Shown piece by piece: positions 12,014 through 23,372 of a stretch of 64,000 nucleotides of DNA. The position numbers and the translations under genes were made by a program. This DNA is from Pseudomonas putida (lineage in GTDB: Bacteria > Pseudomonadota > Gammaproteobacteria > Pseudomonadales > Pseudomonadaceae). The stretch lies in the NCBI RefSeq assembly GCF_002741075.1, contig NZ_CP016634.1:5260501-5324500 (forward strand), read 5' to 3'. Every line of letters starts with the position of its first letter. Position 1 is the first letter of the stretch. Below the pieces are notes generated by a model, which searched no databases, was not told the origin of the DNA, and saw only the letters and a program-made list of their open reading frames with translations.

Positions 12014-13285
12014 ATGAGCTACGTAATCGACCGACGCCTGAACGGCAAGAACAAGAGCACGGTCAACCGCCAACGCTTCTTGCGGCGGTACCGTGAGCAC
12101 ATCAAGAAAGCCGTCGAAGAGGCCGTGAGCCGCCGCTCCATCATGGACATGGAGCATGGCGAGCAGATCAGCATTCCGGGTCGTGATATCGACGAACCCG
12201 TGCTGCACCATGGTCGTGGCGGCAAACAGACCATCATCCATCCCGGCAACAAAGAATTCACCGCAGGCGAGCACATCCCCCGGCCACAGGGCGGCGGAGG
12301 GGGTGGCGGACGCGGCAAGGCCGGCAACTCCGGGGAGGGCATGGATGATTTCGTGTTCCAGATCACCCAGGAAGAGTTCCTCGAATTCATGTTCGAGGAC
12401 TTGGAGCTGCCCAACCTGGTCAAACGTCACCTGACCGGCGCCGACACCTTCAAGACCGTGCGCGCCGGCATCGCCAACGAGGGCAACCCCTCGCGCATCA
12501 ACATCGTGCGCACCCTGCGCTCGGCACACGCCAGGCGCATCGCCCTGACCGGCAGCAGCCGCGCCCTGCTGCGCGAAGCCCAGGCAGAACTCGCCCGCCT
12601 GACAGTCGAGGAGCCGGACAACTTCACGGATATCCAGGCGACGGAAGCCGAGATCGAACGCCTGAAGGCGCGCATCAACCGCCTGCCCTTCCTCGACACC
12701 TTCGACCTTAAATACAACCTGCTGGTCAAACAGCCCAACCCCAGCTCCAAGGCCGTGATGTTCTGCCTGATGGACGTCTCCGGCTCCATGACCCAGGCCA
12801 CCAAGGACATCGCCAAGCGGTTCTTCATCCTCCTTTACCTCTTCCTCAAGCGGAACTACGACCGCATCGAGGTGGTGTTCATTCGCCACCACACCAGCGC
12901 GCGCGAAGTGGACGAGGAAGAGTTCTTCTATTCCCGTGAAACCGGCGGCACCATCGTCTCCAGCGCACTCAAGCTGATGCAGGAGATCATGGCCGAACGC
13001 TACCCGGCCAGCGATTGGAACATCTACGCCGCCCAAGCCTCGGACGGCGACAACTGGAACGACGACTCACCGATCTGCCGCGAGATCCTCTCCAAGCAGA
13101 TCATGCCGCATGTGCAGTACTACACTTACGTCGAGATCACCCCTCGCGAGCATCAGGCGCTGTGGTACGAATACGAGCGCATCGGCGAGGCATTCCCAGA
13201 TACCTTTGCCCAGCAGCAGTTGGTATCGGCCGGAGACATCTACCCGGTCTTCCGTGAACTCTTCCAGCGCAGGTTAGCCACATGA
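12014..13285 (+). CDS. yeaH: UPF0229 protein YeaH (VWA-like domain)
   Basis: A 423-residue UPF0229 protein. The C-terminal half contains [15 protein letters not shown] (about residues 252-266), the DxSxS metal-ion-dependent adhesion site of a von Willebrand factor A-like domain. The N-terminus is basic, and a glycine tract ([12 protein letters not shown], about 96-107) links it to the rest. Molecular function is unknown; E. coli yeaH is co-expressed with the yeaG kinase. The start at 12014 ([16 protein letters not shown]) follows GGAGGGACC. The stop overlaps the spoVR ATG (ATGA). Confidence 0.92.
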   Translation: MSYVIDRRLNGKNKSTVNRQRFLRRYREHIKKAVEEAVSRRSIMDMEHGEQISIPGRDIDEPVLHHGRGGKQTIIHPGNKEFTAGEHIPRPQGGGGGGGRGKAGNSGEGMDDFVFQITQEEFLEFMFEDLELPNLVKRHLTGADTFKTVRAGIANEGNPSRINIVRTLRSAHARRIALTGSSRALLREAQAELARLTVEEPDNFTDIQATEAEIERLKARINRLPFLDTFDLKYNLLVKQPNPSSKAVMFCLMDVSGSMTQATKDIAKRFFILLYLFLKRNYDRIEVVFIRHHTSAREVDEEEFFYSRETGGTIVSSALKLMQEIMAERYPASDWNIYAAQASDGDNWNDDSPICREILSKQIMPHVQYYTYVEITPREHQALWYEYERIGEAFPDTFAQQQLVSAGDIYPVFRELFQRRLAT

Positions 13286-14850
13286 CCGCCAGAGAGCAGA
13301 GACGCCAACCCATTTCCACCGGGTCCGAGTGGACGTTCGAGCTGATCCAGGCCTATGACCGCGAAATCAGCCGCTTGGCCGAGCGTTACGCCCTGGACAC
13401 CTACCCCAACCAGATCGAGGTGATCACCGCCGAGCAGATGATGGATGCCTATGCTTCCGTCGGCATGCCGCTGGGCTATCACCATTGGTCCTACGGCAAG
13501 CAGTTCCTCAGTACGGAGAAGTCATACAGCCGCGGCCAGATGGGCCTGGCCTACGAGATCGTGATCAACTCCGACCCGTGCATCGCCTATCTGATGGAAG
13601 AGAACACCATGTGCATGCAGGCACTGGTGATCGCCCACGCCTGCTATGGCCACAACAGCTTCTTCAAGGGCAACTACCTGTTCCGCACCTGGACAGACGC
13701 CAGCTCGATCATTGACTACCTGGTGTTCGCCAAGCAGTACATCGCTCAGTGCGAGGAGCGCCATGGCATCGATGCCGTCGAAGACCTCATCGACTCCTGC
13801 CATGCTCTCATGAACTATGGCGTCGACCGCTACAAACGCCCCTACCCTATCTCCGCCGAGGAAGAACGCCGCCGGCAGAAGGAACGCGAGGAGCACTTGC
13901 AACGCCAGATCAACGACCTGTGGCGAACCATTCCCAAGGGGTCGGAAAAAGGCAACGAGCGCGATGATGTGCGCTTCCCCGCCGAACCGCAGGAAAACAT
14001 CCTCTATTTCATCGAAAAACACGCGCCCCTGCTTGAGCCCTGGCAGCGCGAAGTGGTGCGCATCGTGCGCAAGATCGCCCAGTACTTTTATCCACAGCGC
14101 CAGACCCAGGTCATGAACGAAGGGTGGGCGACGTTCTGGCACTACACCCTGATGAACGACCTGTACGATGAAGGCCTGGTGACCGAAGGCTTCATGATGG
14201 AGTTCTTGCAGTCGCACACCAGCGTGGTGTTCCAGCCGGGCTTCGACAGCCCTTACTACAGCGGCATCAACCCCTATGCCCTGGGCTTTGCCATGTACAC
14301 GGACATCCGTCGCATGTGCGAAAACCCTACGGAAGAAGATCGACGCTGGTTCCCTGACATTGCCGGTAGCGACTGGCTTTCCACCCTCAAGTTCGCCATG
14401 AGCAGCTTCAAGGATGAAAGCTTCATCCTGCAGTACCTCTCGCCCAAGGTGATGCGTGACCTCAAGCTGTTCAGCATCCTCGATGACGACCAACGCGACG
14501 ACCTGCTGGTACCGGCGATCCACGACGAAGCAGGCTACCGGATCATCCGTGAACAACTGGCCGCCCAGTACAACCTGGGCAATCGCGAACCCAACGTGCA
14601 GATCTGGAGCATCGACCGCCGTGGCGATCGCTCCCTGACCCTGCGCCACCAACAACACAATCGCAAACCGCTGGGCGACTCTACCGAAGAGGTGCTCAAG
14701 CACCTGCATCGCCTGTGGGGCTTCGATATCCACCTGGAAACCGTGCAAGGCGACCAGGTGATGAAAACCCATCACATGCCGCCCCGAGGCGACCAGAGCG
14801 AAGCAGGCGAATACGGTCGCATGGACCTGGCGGTGGTCCACCACCTCTGA
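13282..14850 (+). CDS. spoVR: SpoVR family protein (YcgB-like)
   Basis: A 522-residue SpoVR/YcgB protein, named for a Bacillus protein needed for spore cortex formation; in non-sporulating Pseudomonas its activity is undefined. Conserved stretches include [20 protein letters not shown] at the start, YHHWSYGK near 70, [14 protein letters not shown] near 120 and [21 protein letters not shown] near 278, the last rich in potential metal ligands. Translationally coupled to yeaH by ATGA. The kinase-VWA-SpoVR trio probably acts in one stress pathway; that is inference from conserved order. Confidence 0.92.
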   Translation: MTAREQRRQPISTGSEWTFELIQAYDREISRLAERYALDTYPNQIEVITAEQMMDAYASVGMPLGYHHWSYGKQFLSTEKSYSRGQMGLAYEIVINSDPCIAYLMEENTMCMQALVIAHACYGHNSFFKGNYLFRTWTDASSIIDYLVFAKQYIAQCEERHGIDAVEDLIDSCHALMNYGVDRYKRPYPISAEEERRRQKEREEHLQRQINDLWRTIPKGSEKGNERDDVRFPAEPQENILYFIEKHAPLLEPWQREVVRIVRKIAQYFYPQRQTQVMNEGWATFWHYTLMNDLYDEGLVTEGFMMEFLQSHTSVVFQPGFDSPYYSGINPYALGFAMYTDIRRMCENPTEEDRRWFPDIAGSDWLSTLKFAMSSFKDESFILQYLSPKVMRDLKLFSILDDDQRDDLLVPAIHDEAGYRIIREQLAAQYNLGNREPNVQIWSIDRRGDRSLTLRHQQHNRKPLGDSTEEVLKHLHRLWGFDIHLETVQGDQVMKTHHMPPRGDQSEAGEYGRMDLAVVHHL

Positions 14851-14855
14851 GAGCC

Positions 14856-14901
14856 ACCTCCGTGACTGCCGACAGGTTATCCTGTCGGCAGTCACGGAGG
14901 T
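14856..14901 (+). promoter_or_regulatory. Perfect 21-bp hairpin covering the cca ribosome-binding site
   Basis: Bases 14856-14876 are the exact reverse complement of 14881-14901, with a TTAT loop at 14877-14880. The right arm ends in CACGGAGGT, which supplies the Shine-Dalgarno sequence six bases before the cca ATG at 14907. There is no T-run, so it is not a standard terminator. If it forms in the mRNA it would hide the ribosome-binding site. Confidence 0.75.
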
Positions 14902-14906
14902 TCTAC

Positions 14907-16031
14907 ATGCAGATCTACAAAGTCGGTGGCGCGGTGCGCGACCGCCTGCTCGGGCGCCCGGTCAGCGATATCGACTGGCTGGTGGTCGGCGCCACGGTCG
15001 AACAGATGCAGGCCCTGGGCTATCGCCCGGTCGGGGCCGATTTCCCAGTATTCATCCATCCACGCACGGGCGAGGAATACGCCTTGGCCCGTACCGAACG
15101 CAAGAGCGGGCGGGGCTATGGCGGTTTCACCTTCCATGCCAGCCCTGAGGTGACGCTCGAAGAGGACTTGATCCGTCGGGACCTCACCATCAATGCCATG
15201 GCCGAAGATGAACAGGGCAACCTGTACGACCCCTACCATGGCAAGACTGACTTGGATCTTCGCCTATTGCGTCACGTTTCCCCGGCATTCGCCGAAGATC
15301 CCCTGCGCGTGCTGCGCGTGGCCCGCTTCGCCGCCCGCTATGCGCCGCTGGGCTTCCATGTCGCCGACGAAACGCTCGAACTGATGCGCCAGATCAGCGC
15401 ATCGGGCGAGTTACAGGCGCTGACCGCTGAGCGCAGCTGGAAGGAAATCGAACGGGCGCTGATGGAAGATCAACCGCAAGTGTTCATCCAGGTGCTACGT
15501 GAATGCGGCGCCCTGAGGATACTGATGCCGGAGGTGGACGCGCTGCTGGACCAACGGCAAAGTCGCACCCTGCAAGCGCTGGAGCAAGCAGCCCGCGCGC
15601 AGCAGCCGCTCAATGTGCGCTGGGCCTGCCTGCTGCATGAGCTTGTTGACCTGAACCAGGCCAAGGCACTCAACCAGCGTTTCAAGGCGCCCCGGGAATG
15701 TCAGGAACTGGCCCTGCTGGTCGTGGAATGCCAGGCCCTGTGCCATGGCGCCCTGCAACTGAACGCTGCCCACTTGCTGGAATTGCTGCAGAAGTTCGAC
15801 GTCTATCGGCGCCCCCAGCGTTTGGAGGATTTCATTGCCGCCTGCCAGGCGCTAGCGCTCAGCCGAGGCGAACAGGTCTATCCACAGGCCGACTACCTGC
15901 GCGGCGCGGCGGCGGTGGCCAAGGCGGTTGATGTGAAGGCGTTGGTGGAAAAAGGCCTGACCGGGCAGGCACTGGGCGAGGCACTGAAGGAAGCGCGGCT
16001 GGCGGCACTCGGGGCCTACATGCAACGCTGA
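14907..16031 (+). CDS. cca: CCA-adding tRNA nucleotidyltransferase
   Basis: A class II nucleotidyltransferase (374 residues) that builds or repairs the 3' CCA of tRNAs. Motifs: [22 protein letters not shown] (residues 7-28; metal aspartates in DIDW), [10 protein letters not shown] near 91 and [16 protein letters not shown] near 130. The ATG at 14907 ([12 protein letters not shown]) is the family start; an in-frame ATG at 14715 lies inside spoVR and would read through the hairpin. Shorter than E. coli Cca (412 residues); where that enzyme has an HD phosphohydrolase motif, this protein reads LLHELVD, so the HD activity is probably absent. Confidence 0.94.
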   Translation: MQIYKVGGAVRDRLLGRPVSDIDWLVVGATVEQMQALGYRPVGADFPVFIHPRTGEEYALARTERKSGRGYGGFTFHASPEVTLEEDLIRRDLTINAMAEDEQGNLYDPYHGKTDLDLRLLRHVSPAFAEDPLRVLRVARFAARYAPLGFHVADETLELMRQISASGELQALTAERSWKEIERALMEDQPQVFIQVLRECGALRILMPEVDALLDQRQSRTLQALEQAARAQQPLNVRWACLLHELVDLNQAKALNQRFKAPRECQELALLVVECQALCHGALQLNAAHLLELLQKFDVYRRPQRLEDFIAACQALALSRGEQVYPQADYLRGAAAVAKAVDVKALVEKGLTGQALGEALKEARLAALGAYMQR

Positions 16032-16038
16032 GTTGCTT

Positions 16039-16068
16039 GCTGTGTGAGCGGGCTTGCGCTCACACAGC
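16039..16068. repeat. Perfect inverted repeat between convergent cca and folK
   Basis: A 12-bp perfect inverted repeat (16039-16050 with 16057-16068) around GGCTTG, with the core TGTGTGAGCG. It sits between two convergent gene ends and has no T-tract on either side. REP-like element or weak bidirectional terminator. Confidence 0.6.
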
Positions 16069-16083
16069 GGGGTGCGGCACGCG

Positions 16084-16593
16084 CTACCGGGGCGTCAATT
16101 GCAACCCGCGCCACTCGAACGGAACAGGCGCCAGCACTTGATCGATACGGGCCTCCTGCCACAGCTGAGCCATGCTCTTGCCCTCACCAGGATGCACCAA
16201 CTCAGGCGCAATCAACGACAGGGGCCACAGCACGAAGGCGTTCTTGAGGATTTCAGCCCGCGGCAACACCAGGCCGTTGAACGTCCCCAATAAGTCGTCG
16301 TACATCAACACGTCGATATCCAGCGGCAGGCCCTTGCGCTCGGGCGCATAGCGGCCGTTGTCCGCCTCGATGAACTTCAGCCGGCGGTCCAACTCCAGCA
16401 ACGGCAGGTCGGTCTTACCGGTCACCACCAGGTTGTAGAAAGGCCCGCTCTTGATGCCTACCGCCTGGCTCTCGAACACTGGCGAGCAATGCATGTCCTG
16501 CAGACAGCCCGCCAGGGCATCGAGACCGGCGCACAGGTGCGCCTGCCGGTCGATGTTGCTGCCAAGGCCCAGGTAAACCGTGCTCAAAGACAT
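16084..16593 (-). CDS. folK: 2-amino-4-hydroxy-6-hydroxymethyldihydropteridine pyrophosphokinase FolK
   Basis: FolK (169 residues) transfers pyrophosphate from ATP to 6-hydroxymethyl-dihydropterin in folate synthesis. The start at 16593 gives [20 protein letters not shown], the classic GLGSN nucleotide motif; ERKGLPLDIDVLMYDDL (about 85-101) carries the metal-binding aspartates and VLPRAEILKNAFVLWPL the C-terminal signature. The usual GPRTLDLD is here KGLPLDID, so this may be a divergent second copy next to folB. It overlaps folB by about 10 bp. Confidence 0.88.
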   Translation of the reverse strand: MSLSTVYLGLGSNIDRQAHLCAGLDALAGCLQDMHCSPVFESQAVGIKSGPFYNLVVTGKTDLPLLELDRRLKFIEADNGRYAPERKGLPLDIDVLMYDDLLGTFNGLVLPRAEILKNAFVLWPLSLIAPELVHPGEGKSMAQLWQEARIDQVLAPVPFEWRGLQLTPR

Positions 16594-16940
16594 CCGCGCT
16601 CGATCTCCACGCCAACACCGCCGCGGGCCGCCGGCACGGCGCCCGGCTTGGTCAGCTTCAGGCGTACCCAAGGGATGTTGAACTCATCCATCAGCACCGC
16701 AACCAGGCGTTCGGCGAAGGTTTCCACCAGTTCGTAACGGGCCTGCTCGGCGAACGCCTGGATACGCGCACTCACACTGGCATAGTCCAGGGCCAGGTTC
16801 AGGTCGTCACCTGCCGCCGCCGGGCGGTTGTCCCAGGCGAAACTCAGGTCCAGGCGCAGGCACTGGCGAATATCCCGCTCCCAGTCATAGGCACCGATGA
16901 CGGTATCGACTTCCAGGCCTTCGATGAACACTCTGTCCAA
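16584..16940 (-). CDS. folB: Dihydroneopterin aldolase FolB
   Basis: FolB (118 residues) cleaves dihydroneopterin to the pterin substrate of FolK. The protein starts [21 protein letters not shown], with the family's IGAYDWER motif, and continues with [11 protein letters not shown] and [12 protein letters not shown], which carries the active-site glutamate region. The best start is TTG at 16940, preceded at the right distance by GGAGAG; a TTG eight codons upstream has no ribosome-binding site. Operon with folK, divergent from plsY. Confidence 0.9.
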   Translation of the reverse strand: MDRVFIEGLEVDTVIGAYDWERDIRQCLRLDLSFAWDNRPAAAGDDLNLALDYASVSARIQAFAEQARYELVETFAERLVAVLMDEFNIPWVRLKLTKPGAVPAARGGVGVEIERGCL

Positions 16941-17014
16941 GCACTTCTCTCCACAGCACGACAAGGGCGACTGGCGCCGTTAGAATCAAGGCGTCCTCGC
17001 CCGGAATAGTTAGC

Positions 17015-17584
17015 ATGTTTTGGTTATTGGCGCTGCTTGCCTACCTGCTCGGCTCTCTGTCCTTCGCCATCGTCCTCAGCCGCCTCAGCGGCAGCCCGGA
17101 CCCGCGCTCCAGCGGTTCAGGCAATGCCGGCGCTACCAACATGCTACGCCTGGCGGGCCGCAAGCTGGCGATCCTGACCCTGCTGGGCGACCTGTGCAAG
17201 GGGCTGTTGCCCGTGCTGCTCGCCCAACTGGCCGGCCTCGGCTTGCAAGAGCAAGCCTGGATCGGCCTTTGCGCGGTCATCGGCCATCTGTTCCCGCTGT
17301 ATTTCTGCTTCAAGGGCGGCAAGGGTGTGGCCACCGCGGCCGGCATGCTCATGGGCCTCTACTTCCCTGCTGCCTTGCTGGCCATTGCCGCCTGGCTGCT
17401 GACCTTCTACCTCACCCGCACCAGCTCCCTCGCTGCCTTGATTGCCACACCATTGACGCTGCCATTGCTGGCGTGGCGCGAGCCCGAGGCACTACTGCCA
17501 ATCACCGTGCTTACGGTACTCATCGTCTGGCGCCACCGCAGCAATCTACGCGACCTGTTTGCCGGGCGCGAACGACATTTCTGA
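17015..17584 (+). CDS. plsY: Glycerol-3-phosphate acyltransferase PlsY
   Basis: PlsY (189 residues) acylates glycerol-3-phosphate from acyl-phosphate, the first step of phospholipid synthesis in the PlsX/PlsY route. It is an integral inner-membrane protein with about five hydrophobic segments. The three cytoplasmic motifs are visible: [20 protein letters not shown] (about 25-45), [12 protein letters not shown] (about 104-115), and a C-terminal stretch rich in arginine. Divergent from folB across 75 bp; convergent with tsaD 25 bp downstream. Confidence 0.93.
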   Translation: MFWLLALLAYLLGSLSFAIVLSRLSGSPDPRSSGSGNAGATNMLRLAGRKLAILTLLGDLCKGLLPVLLAQLAGLGLQEQAWIGLCAVIGHLFPLYFCFKGGKGVATAAGMLMGLYFPAALLAIAAWLLTFYLTRTSSLAALIATPLTLPLLAWREPEALLPITVLTVLIVWRHRSNLRDLFAGRERHF

Positions 17585-17609
17585 ATAGTCTGCCCGGCAA
17601 TACCTCACC

Positions 17610-18635
17610 TCACACAGCCGACAACTGCTCCATCGGCCAGCGCGCTTGCACGCTGATCGCCAGATCCTGACGTTGTCCGGCCAGCAGCCGCTGGCAACCG
17701 GCATAGGCGATCATCGCGCCGTTGTCAGTGCAGAACTGGGGCCGCGCGTAGTAAACGTTGCCATGAAGACTGGCGAGCATGGTTTCCAGGGAGGCGCGCA
17801 GGGCCTTGTTGGCACTCACGCCGCCGGCGATCACCAGACGCTTGAGGCCCGTTTGCTTGAGTGCGCGCTTGCACTTGATCGTCAATGTCTCGACCACCGC
17901 CTGCTGGAACGCCAGCGAAAGGTCGCAACGGGTCTGCTCGCTGTCATCGCCCGCGTCTCGGCATTGCTGCCAGGTATTCAGGGCGAAGGTCTTCAGCCCA
18001 CTGAAACTGAATTCCAGGCCCGGACGATCGGTCATCGGCCGCGGGAACACGAAACGCCCCGGCGCGCCTTTCTCGGCCAGGCGAGCGATTTCCGGGCCGC
18101 CGGGGTAGTTCAGCCCGATCAGCTTGGCCGTCTTGTCGAACGCCTCGCCTGCCGCATCGTCCAGGCTTTCGCCGAGCAGCTCGTATTGGCCGATGCCATC
18201 GACCCGTACCAGCTGGGTATGGCCGCCAGAAACCAACAAGGCGACGAACGGGAACTGTGGCGGGGTTTCTTCCAACATGGGCGCCAGCAAATGGCCTTCC
18301 ATGTGATGCACGCCGATCGCCGGGATGTCCCACGCGAACGCCAGCGCCTGGGCGCAGGAAGCCCCCACCAGCAGGGCGCCGACCAGGCCGGGGCCTGCGG
18401 TGTAGGCAATCGCGTCGATCTCGGTGGCAACGCAGTCGGCCTCGGCCAGCACCTGGCGGATCAACGGCAGCATGCGTTTGACGTGATCACGCGAGGCCAG
18501 CTCAGGCACAACGCCGCCATAGACGCGGTGCAAGTCAATCTGACTGAACAGTGCGTCGGCCAAAAGGCCGCGTTCGCTGTCATATAATGCGACGCCGGTT
18601 TCGTCGCAGGATGTTTCCAATCCCAGTACTAGCAT
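17610..18635 (-). CDS. tsaD: tRNA N6-adenosine threonylcarbamoyltransferase TsaD
   Basis: TsaD (341 residues) transfers the threonylcarbamoyl group to A37 of ANN-decoding tRNAs, with TsaB, TsaE and TsaC-made TC-AMP. ASKHA-fold signatures: [16 protein letters not shown] at the start, the metal-binding HMEGH (about residue 111), [13 protein letters not shown] and a C-terminal [12 protein letters not shown]. The start at 18635 gives [13 protein letters not shown]. It lies divergent from rpsU, a gene order widespread in gammaproteobacteria. Confidence 0.96.
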   Translation of the reverse strand: MLVLGLETSCDETGVALYDSERGLLADALFSQIDLHRVYGGVVPELASRDHVKRMLPLIRQVLAEADCVATEIDAIAYTAGPGLVGALLVGASCAQALAFAWDIPAIGVHHMEGHLLAPMLEETPPQFPFVALLVSGGHTQLVRVDGIGQYELLGESLDDAAGEAFDKTAKLIGLNYPGGPEIARLAEKGAPGRFVFPRPMTDRPGLEFSFSGLKTFALNTWQQCRDAGDDSEQTRCDLSLAFQQAVVETLTIKCKRALKQTGLKRLVIAGGVSANKALRASLETMLASLHGNVYYARPQFCTDNGAMIAYAGCQRLLAGQRQDLAISVQARWPMEQLSAV

Positions 18636-18722
18636 GGGTCCGTGCCTTGTCGAGGCTGAATTCGAAGGCGCGCATGATAGTCCTCGTGCCCCATGCCGAC
18701 CAGCGGTTTTCGATCAGAGGCT

Positions 18723-18751
18723 TTGCATTCCGGCCAGCTAAGGGTTAACAT
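18723..18751 (+). promoter_or_regulatory. Candidate sigma-70 promoter of the rpsU-dnaG-rpoD operon
   Basis: TTGCAT (18723-18728) and TAACAT (18746-18751) are separated by 17 bases, about 90 bp before the rpsU ATG in the tsaD-rpsU divergent region. The match to TTGACA/TATAAT is moderate. Confidence 0.3.
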
Positions 18752-18841
18752 CCGCAACCCTTGAAAACCGACGTTCTCCAGCACACCTTTTTGTTTTGCC
18801 AGGAGCACGTCTACCCCGGTAATGAATGAAGGTAGCCCTGG

Positions 18842-19057
18842 ATGCCAGCCGTCAAAGTTAAAGAGAACGAACCCTTCGACGTAGCTCTGCGTCGTTTCAA
18901 GCGCTCCTGCGAAAAAGCCGGTGTACTGGCTGAAGTTCGTAGCCGCGAGTTTTATGAGAAGCCGACCGCCGAGCGCAAGCGCAAAGCTGCTGCCGCTGTA
19001 AAGCGTCACGCCAAGAAGGTTCAGCGCGAACAGCGCCGCGCCGTTCGTCTGTACTAA
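18842..19057 (+). CDS. rpsU: 30S ribosomal protein S21
   Basis: S21 (71 residues) is a small basic 30S protein near the anti-Shine-Dalgarno region, needed for efficient initiation on natural mRNAs. The sequence is typical: [20 protein letters not shown] at the start and a lysine/arginine-rich helix ending RAVRLY. First gene of the macromolecular synthesis operon rpsU-dnaG-rpoD. Confidence 0.98.
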   Translation: MPAVKVKENEPFDVALRRFKRSCEKAGVLAEVRSREFYEKPTAERKRKAAAAVKRHAKKVQREQRRAVRLY

Positions 19058-19342
19058 TACAGACGTTCTACGCAAAGCTTCTGCCCCGCCCGGCCCTGTG
19101 CCGGGTTGATGGCAGCGGTTGTTTCAAACCTCAGGCTTACGCCCGAGGTGCCCCTTGCAACAACTTCGGGGCAACCTGCCTGAACACGTCAGAGCTGGTC
19201 TTCGACCAGTCGTGCACGTCCTGACTGACGAGCCCTCCGTGGCTGACGAGCACATTTTTCCTCACACTTCCCGCACCGCACTACTCGCCCCGAACCCGCG
19301 CGTAGCGATTAGACTTGCCAGTTGCCAGATGACGAGACTGCC
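19058..19342 (+). terminator. rpsU-dnaG intercistronic region with attenuator-like hairpins
   Basis: 285 bp without a gene. Three hairpins can be read: CCCGGC/GCCGGG at 19089-19105, CCTCaGGC/GCCcGAGG at 19129-19148 and CTGGTC/GACCAG at 19195-19209. In E. coli a partial terminator lies between rpsU and dnaG and keeps primase low relative to S21; these hairpins could act similarly. None has a strong T-run, so processing or partial attenuation is more likely than full termination. Confidence 0.45.
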
Positions 19343-21325
19343 ATGGCCGGGCTGATTCCCCAAAGCTTCATCGACGACCTCCTCAACCGCACCGACATCG
19401 TCGACGTGGTGAGTTCGCGCGTCCAACTGAAGAAAACCGGTAAGAATCTCTCCGCCTGCTGCCCGTTCCACAAGGAGAAAAGCCCCTCCTTTACCGTCAG
19501 CCCCGACAAGCAGTTCTATTATTGCTTCGGCTGCGGCGCCGGTGGCAACGCGCTCGGTTTCGTCATGGACCACGACAACCTGGACTTTCCCCAGGCCGTG
19601 GAGGAACTAGCCCGCGCTGCGGGCATGGAAGTGCCACGAGAGGAAGGCCGACGCGGACAGAAGCCCCGCCAGCCCACCGACTCACCGCTCTACCCGCTGC
19701 TCGAAGCCGCTGCCGAGTTCTATCGCCAGGCGTTGCGTGCTCACCCGACCCGCAAAGCGGCTGTGGACTACCTCAAGGGCCGGGGCCTATCGGGCGAGAT
19801 CGCCCGCGACTTCGGCCTGGGCTTCGCACCACCGGGCTGGGACAATCTGCTCAAACACCTGGGTGCCGACAGCCTGCAACAGAAAGTGATGATCGACGCA
19901 GGCCTGTTGATCGAAAACGCCGAGAGCGGCAAGCGCTACGACCGCTTCCGCGACCGGGTGATGTTTCCAATCCGCGACAGCCGCGGCAGAGTCATCGCCT
20001 TTGGCGGACGGGTCCTGGGTGATGACAAGCCCAAGTACCTGAACTCCCCGGAAACCCCAGTCTTCCACAAAGGCCAAGAGCTCTACGGCCTGTTCGAAGC
20101 ACGAAAGCACAACCGAAACCTCGATGAGATCATCGTGGTAGAGGGCTATATGGACGTCATCGCCCTGGCCCAGCAAGGCCTGCGCAACGCGGTGGCAACA
20201 CTCGGCACCGCGACCAGCGAAGAGCATCTCAAGCGCCTGTTTCGCGTGGTACCGAGTGTCCTGTTCTGCTTCGACGGCGACCAGGCAGGCCGCAAAGCCG
20301 CCTGGCGCGCCCTGGAGTCCACCCTGGCCAGCCTGCAGGACGGGCGCAGGGCGCGCTTTCTGTTTCTCCCCGAAGGTGAAGACCCGGACAGCCTGGTCCG
20401 CGCCGAAGGCACCGACGCCTTCATGGCTCGCATCAATCAGCATGCCCAGCCGCTGGCGGACTACTTCTTCGAGCAATTGAGCAACGAGGCAGACCCTCGC
20501 TCGCTGGAAGGCAAGGCGCACATGGCTACATTGGCCGCACCGCTGATCGAGAAGATCCCGGGCGCCAACTTGCGTCAGCTCATGCGCAATCGCTTGAAGG
20601 AAATCACCGGCCTCGACCCTCAGCAGGTCGAGCAATTGGCACAACACGCGCCAGCGCCCAGCGTGCCTGACTACGACCCAGGCTATGACTATGACGCCAT
20701 GGCCAGCTACACCCCTGACTACAGCGATGCGCATCAGCCCGACTACGCGCCCGCCCAGCAGGAACAGCGGCCATGGACGCCGAACAAGGGTGCAAAGAAA
20801 CCGTGGGATGGCAAGCCCTGGGACAAGAAAGGCGGCAAACCTTGGCAACGTGACGGCCAGCGTGGCGAAGCGCCGCCGCGCGTCCCTGCGCCGGTCGAGC
20901 CACCGACCCTGTCGGCCCTGCGCACCCTGCTGCATTACCCGCTGCTGGCCAGAAAGGTGGAAGATGCCAGCCATTTTGCCGACGAAGAGCACCTCTACAG
21001 CCAACTGCTGGTGGCCCTGATCGAAGCCGCACAGAAGAATCCTAAGCTAAGCTCAATGCAGTTGATCGCACGTTGGCACGGCACCGAACAAGGCCGCCTG
21101 TTGCGGGCCCTGGCGGAAAAGGAATGGCTGATCGATGCCGACAACCTTGAACAACAGTTTTTCGACACTATAACTAGCTTGTCCGCCCGCCAACGCGAGC
21201 GCAGCCTGGAACATCTGCTCAGGAAAGCACGTCAAAGCGAGTTGAGCACCGAGGAAAAATCGCAGCTCCTCGCCCTGCTGAGCCGGAATGTTCCCGCACA
21301 AACCCCGACCTCATCTGGCGCGTGA
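19343..21325 (+). CDS. dnaG: DNA primase DnaG
   Basis: DnaG (660 residues) makes the RNA primers for replication. The start at 19343 gives MAGLIPQSFIDDLLNRTDIV. An N-terminal zinc finger uses CCPFHKEKSPSF and YYCFGCGAGG (about 40-65). The TOPRIM catalytic core includes IVVEGYMDVIALAQQG (about 264-279) and FDGDQAG (about 310). After residue 430 comes a linker rich in D, Y, P and Q (DYDPGYDYDAMASYTPDYSD) and then in K, P and W, typical of Pseudomonas primases, before the C-terminal helicase-binding domain. Confidence 0.97.
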   Translation: MAGLIPQSFIDDLLNRTDIVDVVSSRVQLKKTGKNLSACCPFHKEKSPSFTVSPDKQFYYCFGCGAGGNALGFVMDHDNLDFPQAVEELARAAGMEVPREEGRRGQKPRQPTDSPLYPLLEAAAEFYRQALRAHPTRKAAVDYLKGRGLSGEIARDFGLGFAPPGWDNLLKHLGADSLQQKVMIDAGLLIENAESGKRYDRFRDRVMFPIRDSRGRVIAFGGRVLGDDKPKYLNSPETPVFHKGQELYGLFEARKHNRNLDEIIVVEGYMDVIALAQQGLRNAVATLGTATSEEHLKRLFRVVPSVLFCFDGDQAGRKAAWRALESTLASLQDGRRARFLFLPEGEDPDSLVRAEGTDAFMARINQHAQPLADYFFEQLSNEADPRSLEGKAHMATLAAPLIEKIPGANLRQLMRNRLKEITGLDPQQVEQLAQHAPAPSVPDYDPGYDYDAMASYTPDYSDAHQPDYAPAQQEQRPWTPNKGAKKPWDGKPWDKKGGKPWQRDGQRGEAPPRVPAPVEPPTLSALRTLLHYPLLARKVEDASHFADEEHLYSQLLVALIEAAQKNPKLSSMQLIARWHGTEQGRLLRALAEKEWLIDADNLEQQFFDTITSLSARQRERSLEHLLRKARQSELSTEEKSQLLALLSRNVPAQTPTSSGA

Positions 21326-21339
21326 GGTCCATGCTCGGG

Positions 21340-21345
21340 TATAAT
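21340..21345 (+). promoter_or_regulatory. Candidate -10 element of an internal rpoD promoter
   Basis: A perfect TATAAT lies 48 bp before the rpoD ATG, just after the dnaG stop. No good -35 is visible at 16-18 bases. Internal rpoD promoters (heat-shock type in E. coli) are known within this operon. Confidence 0.3.
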
Positions 21346-21392
21346 CCTCGGCTTGTTTTTTGCCCGCCAAGACCTTCAGTGGATAGGGTGTT

Positions 21393-23246
<1,854 letters not shown>

Positions 23247-23250
23247 TGAG

Positions 23251-23280
23251 AAACCCCGGCCCAGGCCGGGGTTTTTCTTT
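23251..23280 (+). terminator. Intrinsic terminator after rpoD
   Basis: A ten-base arm (23251-23260, AAACCCCGGC) and its complement (23265-23274) flank a CCAG loop, followed by TTCTTTT. It starts four bases after the rpoD stop. Confidence 0.9.
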
Positions 23281-23372
23281 TCAGGCAAGTGACAATCCTT
23301 GACACGATCGCCTCTCCCCTCACCCATTGCACGTCTACACTCGAAGTCAGACCACCTGAATGAGAGGCCGCT

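Noticed and set aside
14715-14906. N-terminal extension of cca
   Set aside because: In frame but overlaps spoVR and the hairpin, and lacks similarity to Cca; the true start has its own GGAGG.
23299-23304. TTGACA as -35 for the 23373 gene
   Set aside because: No -10-like hexamer at 16-18 bases; chance match is likely.
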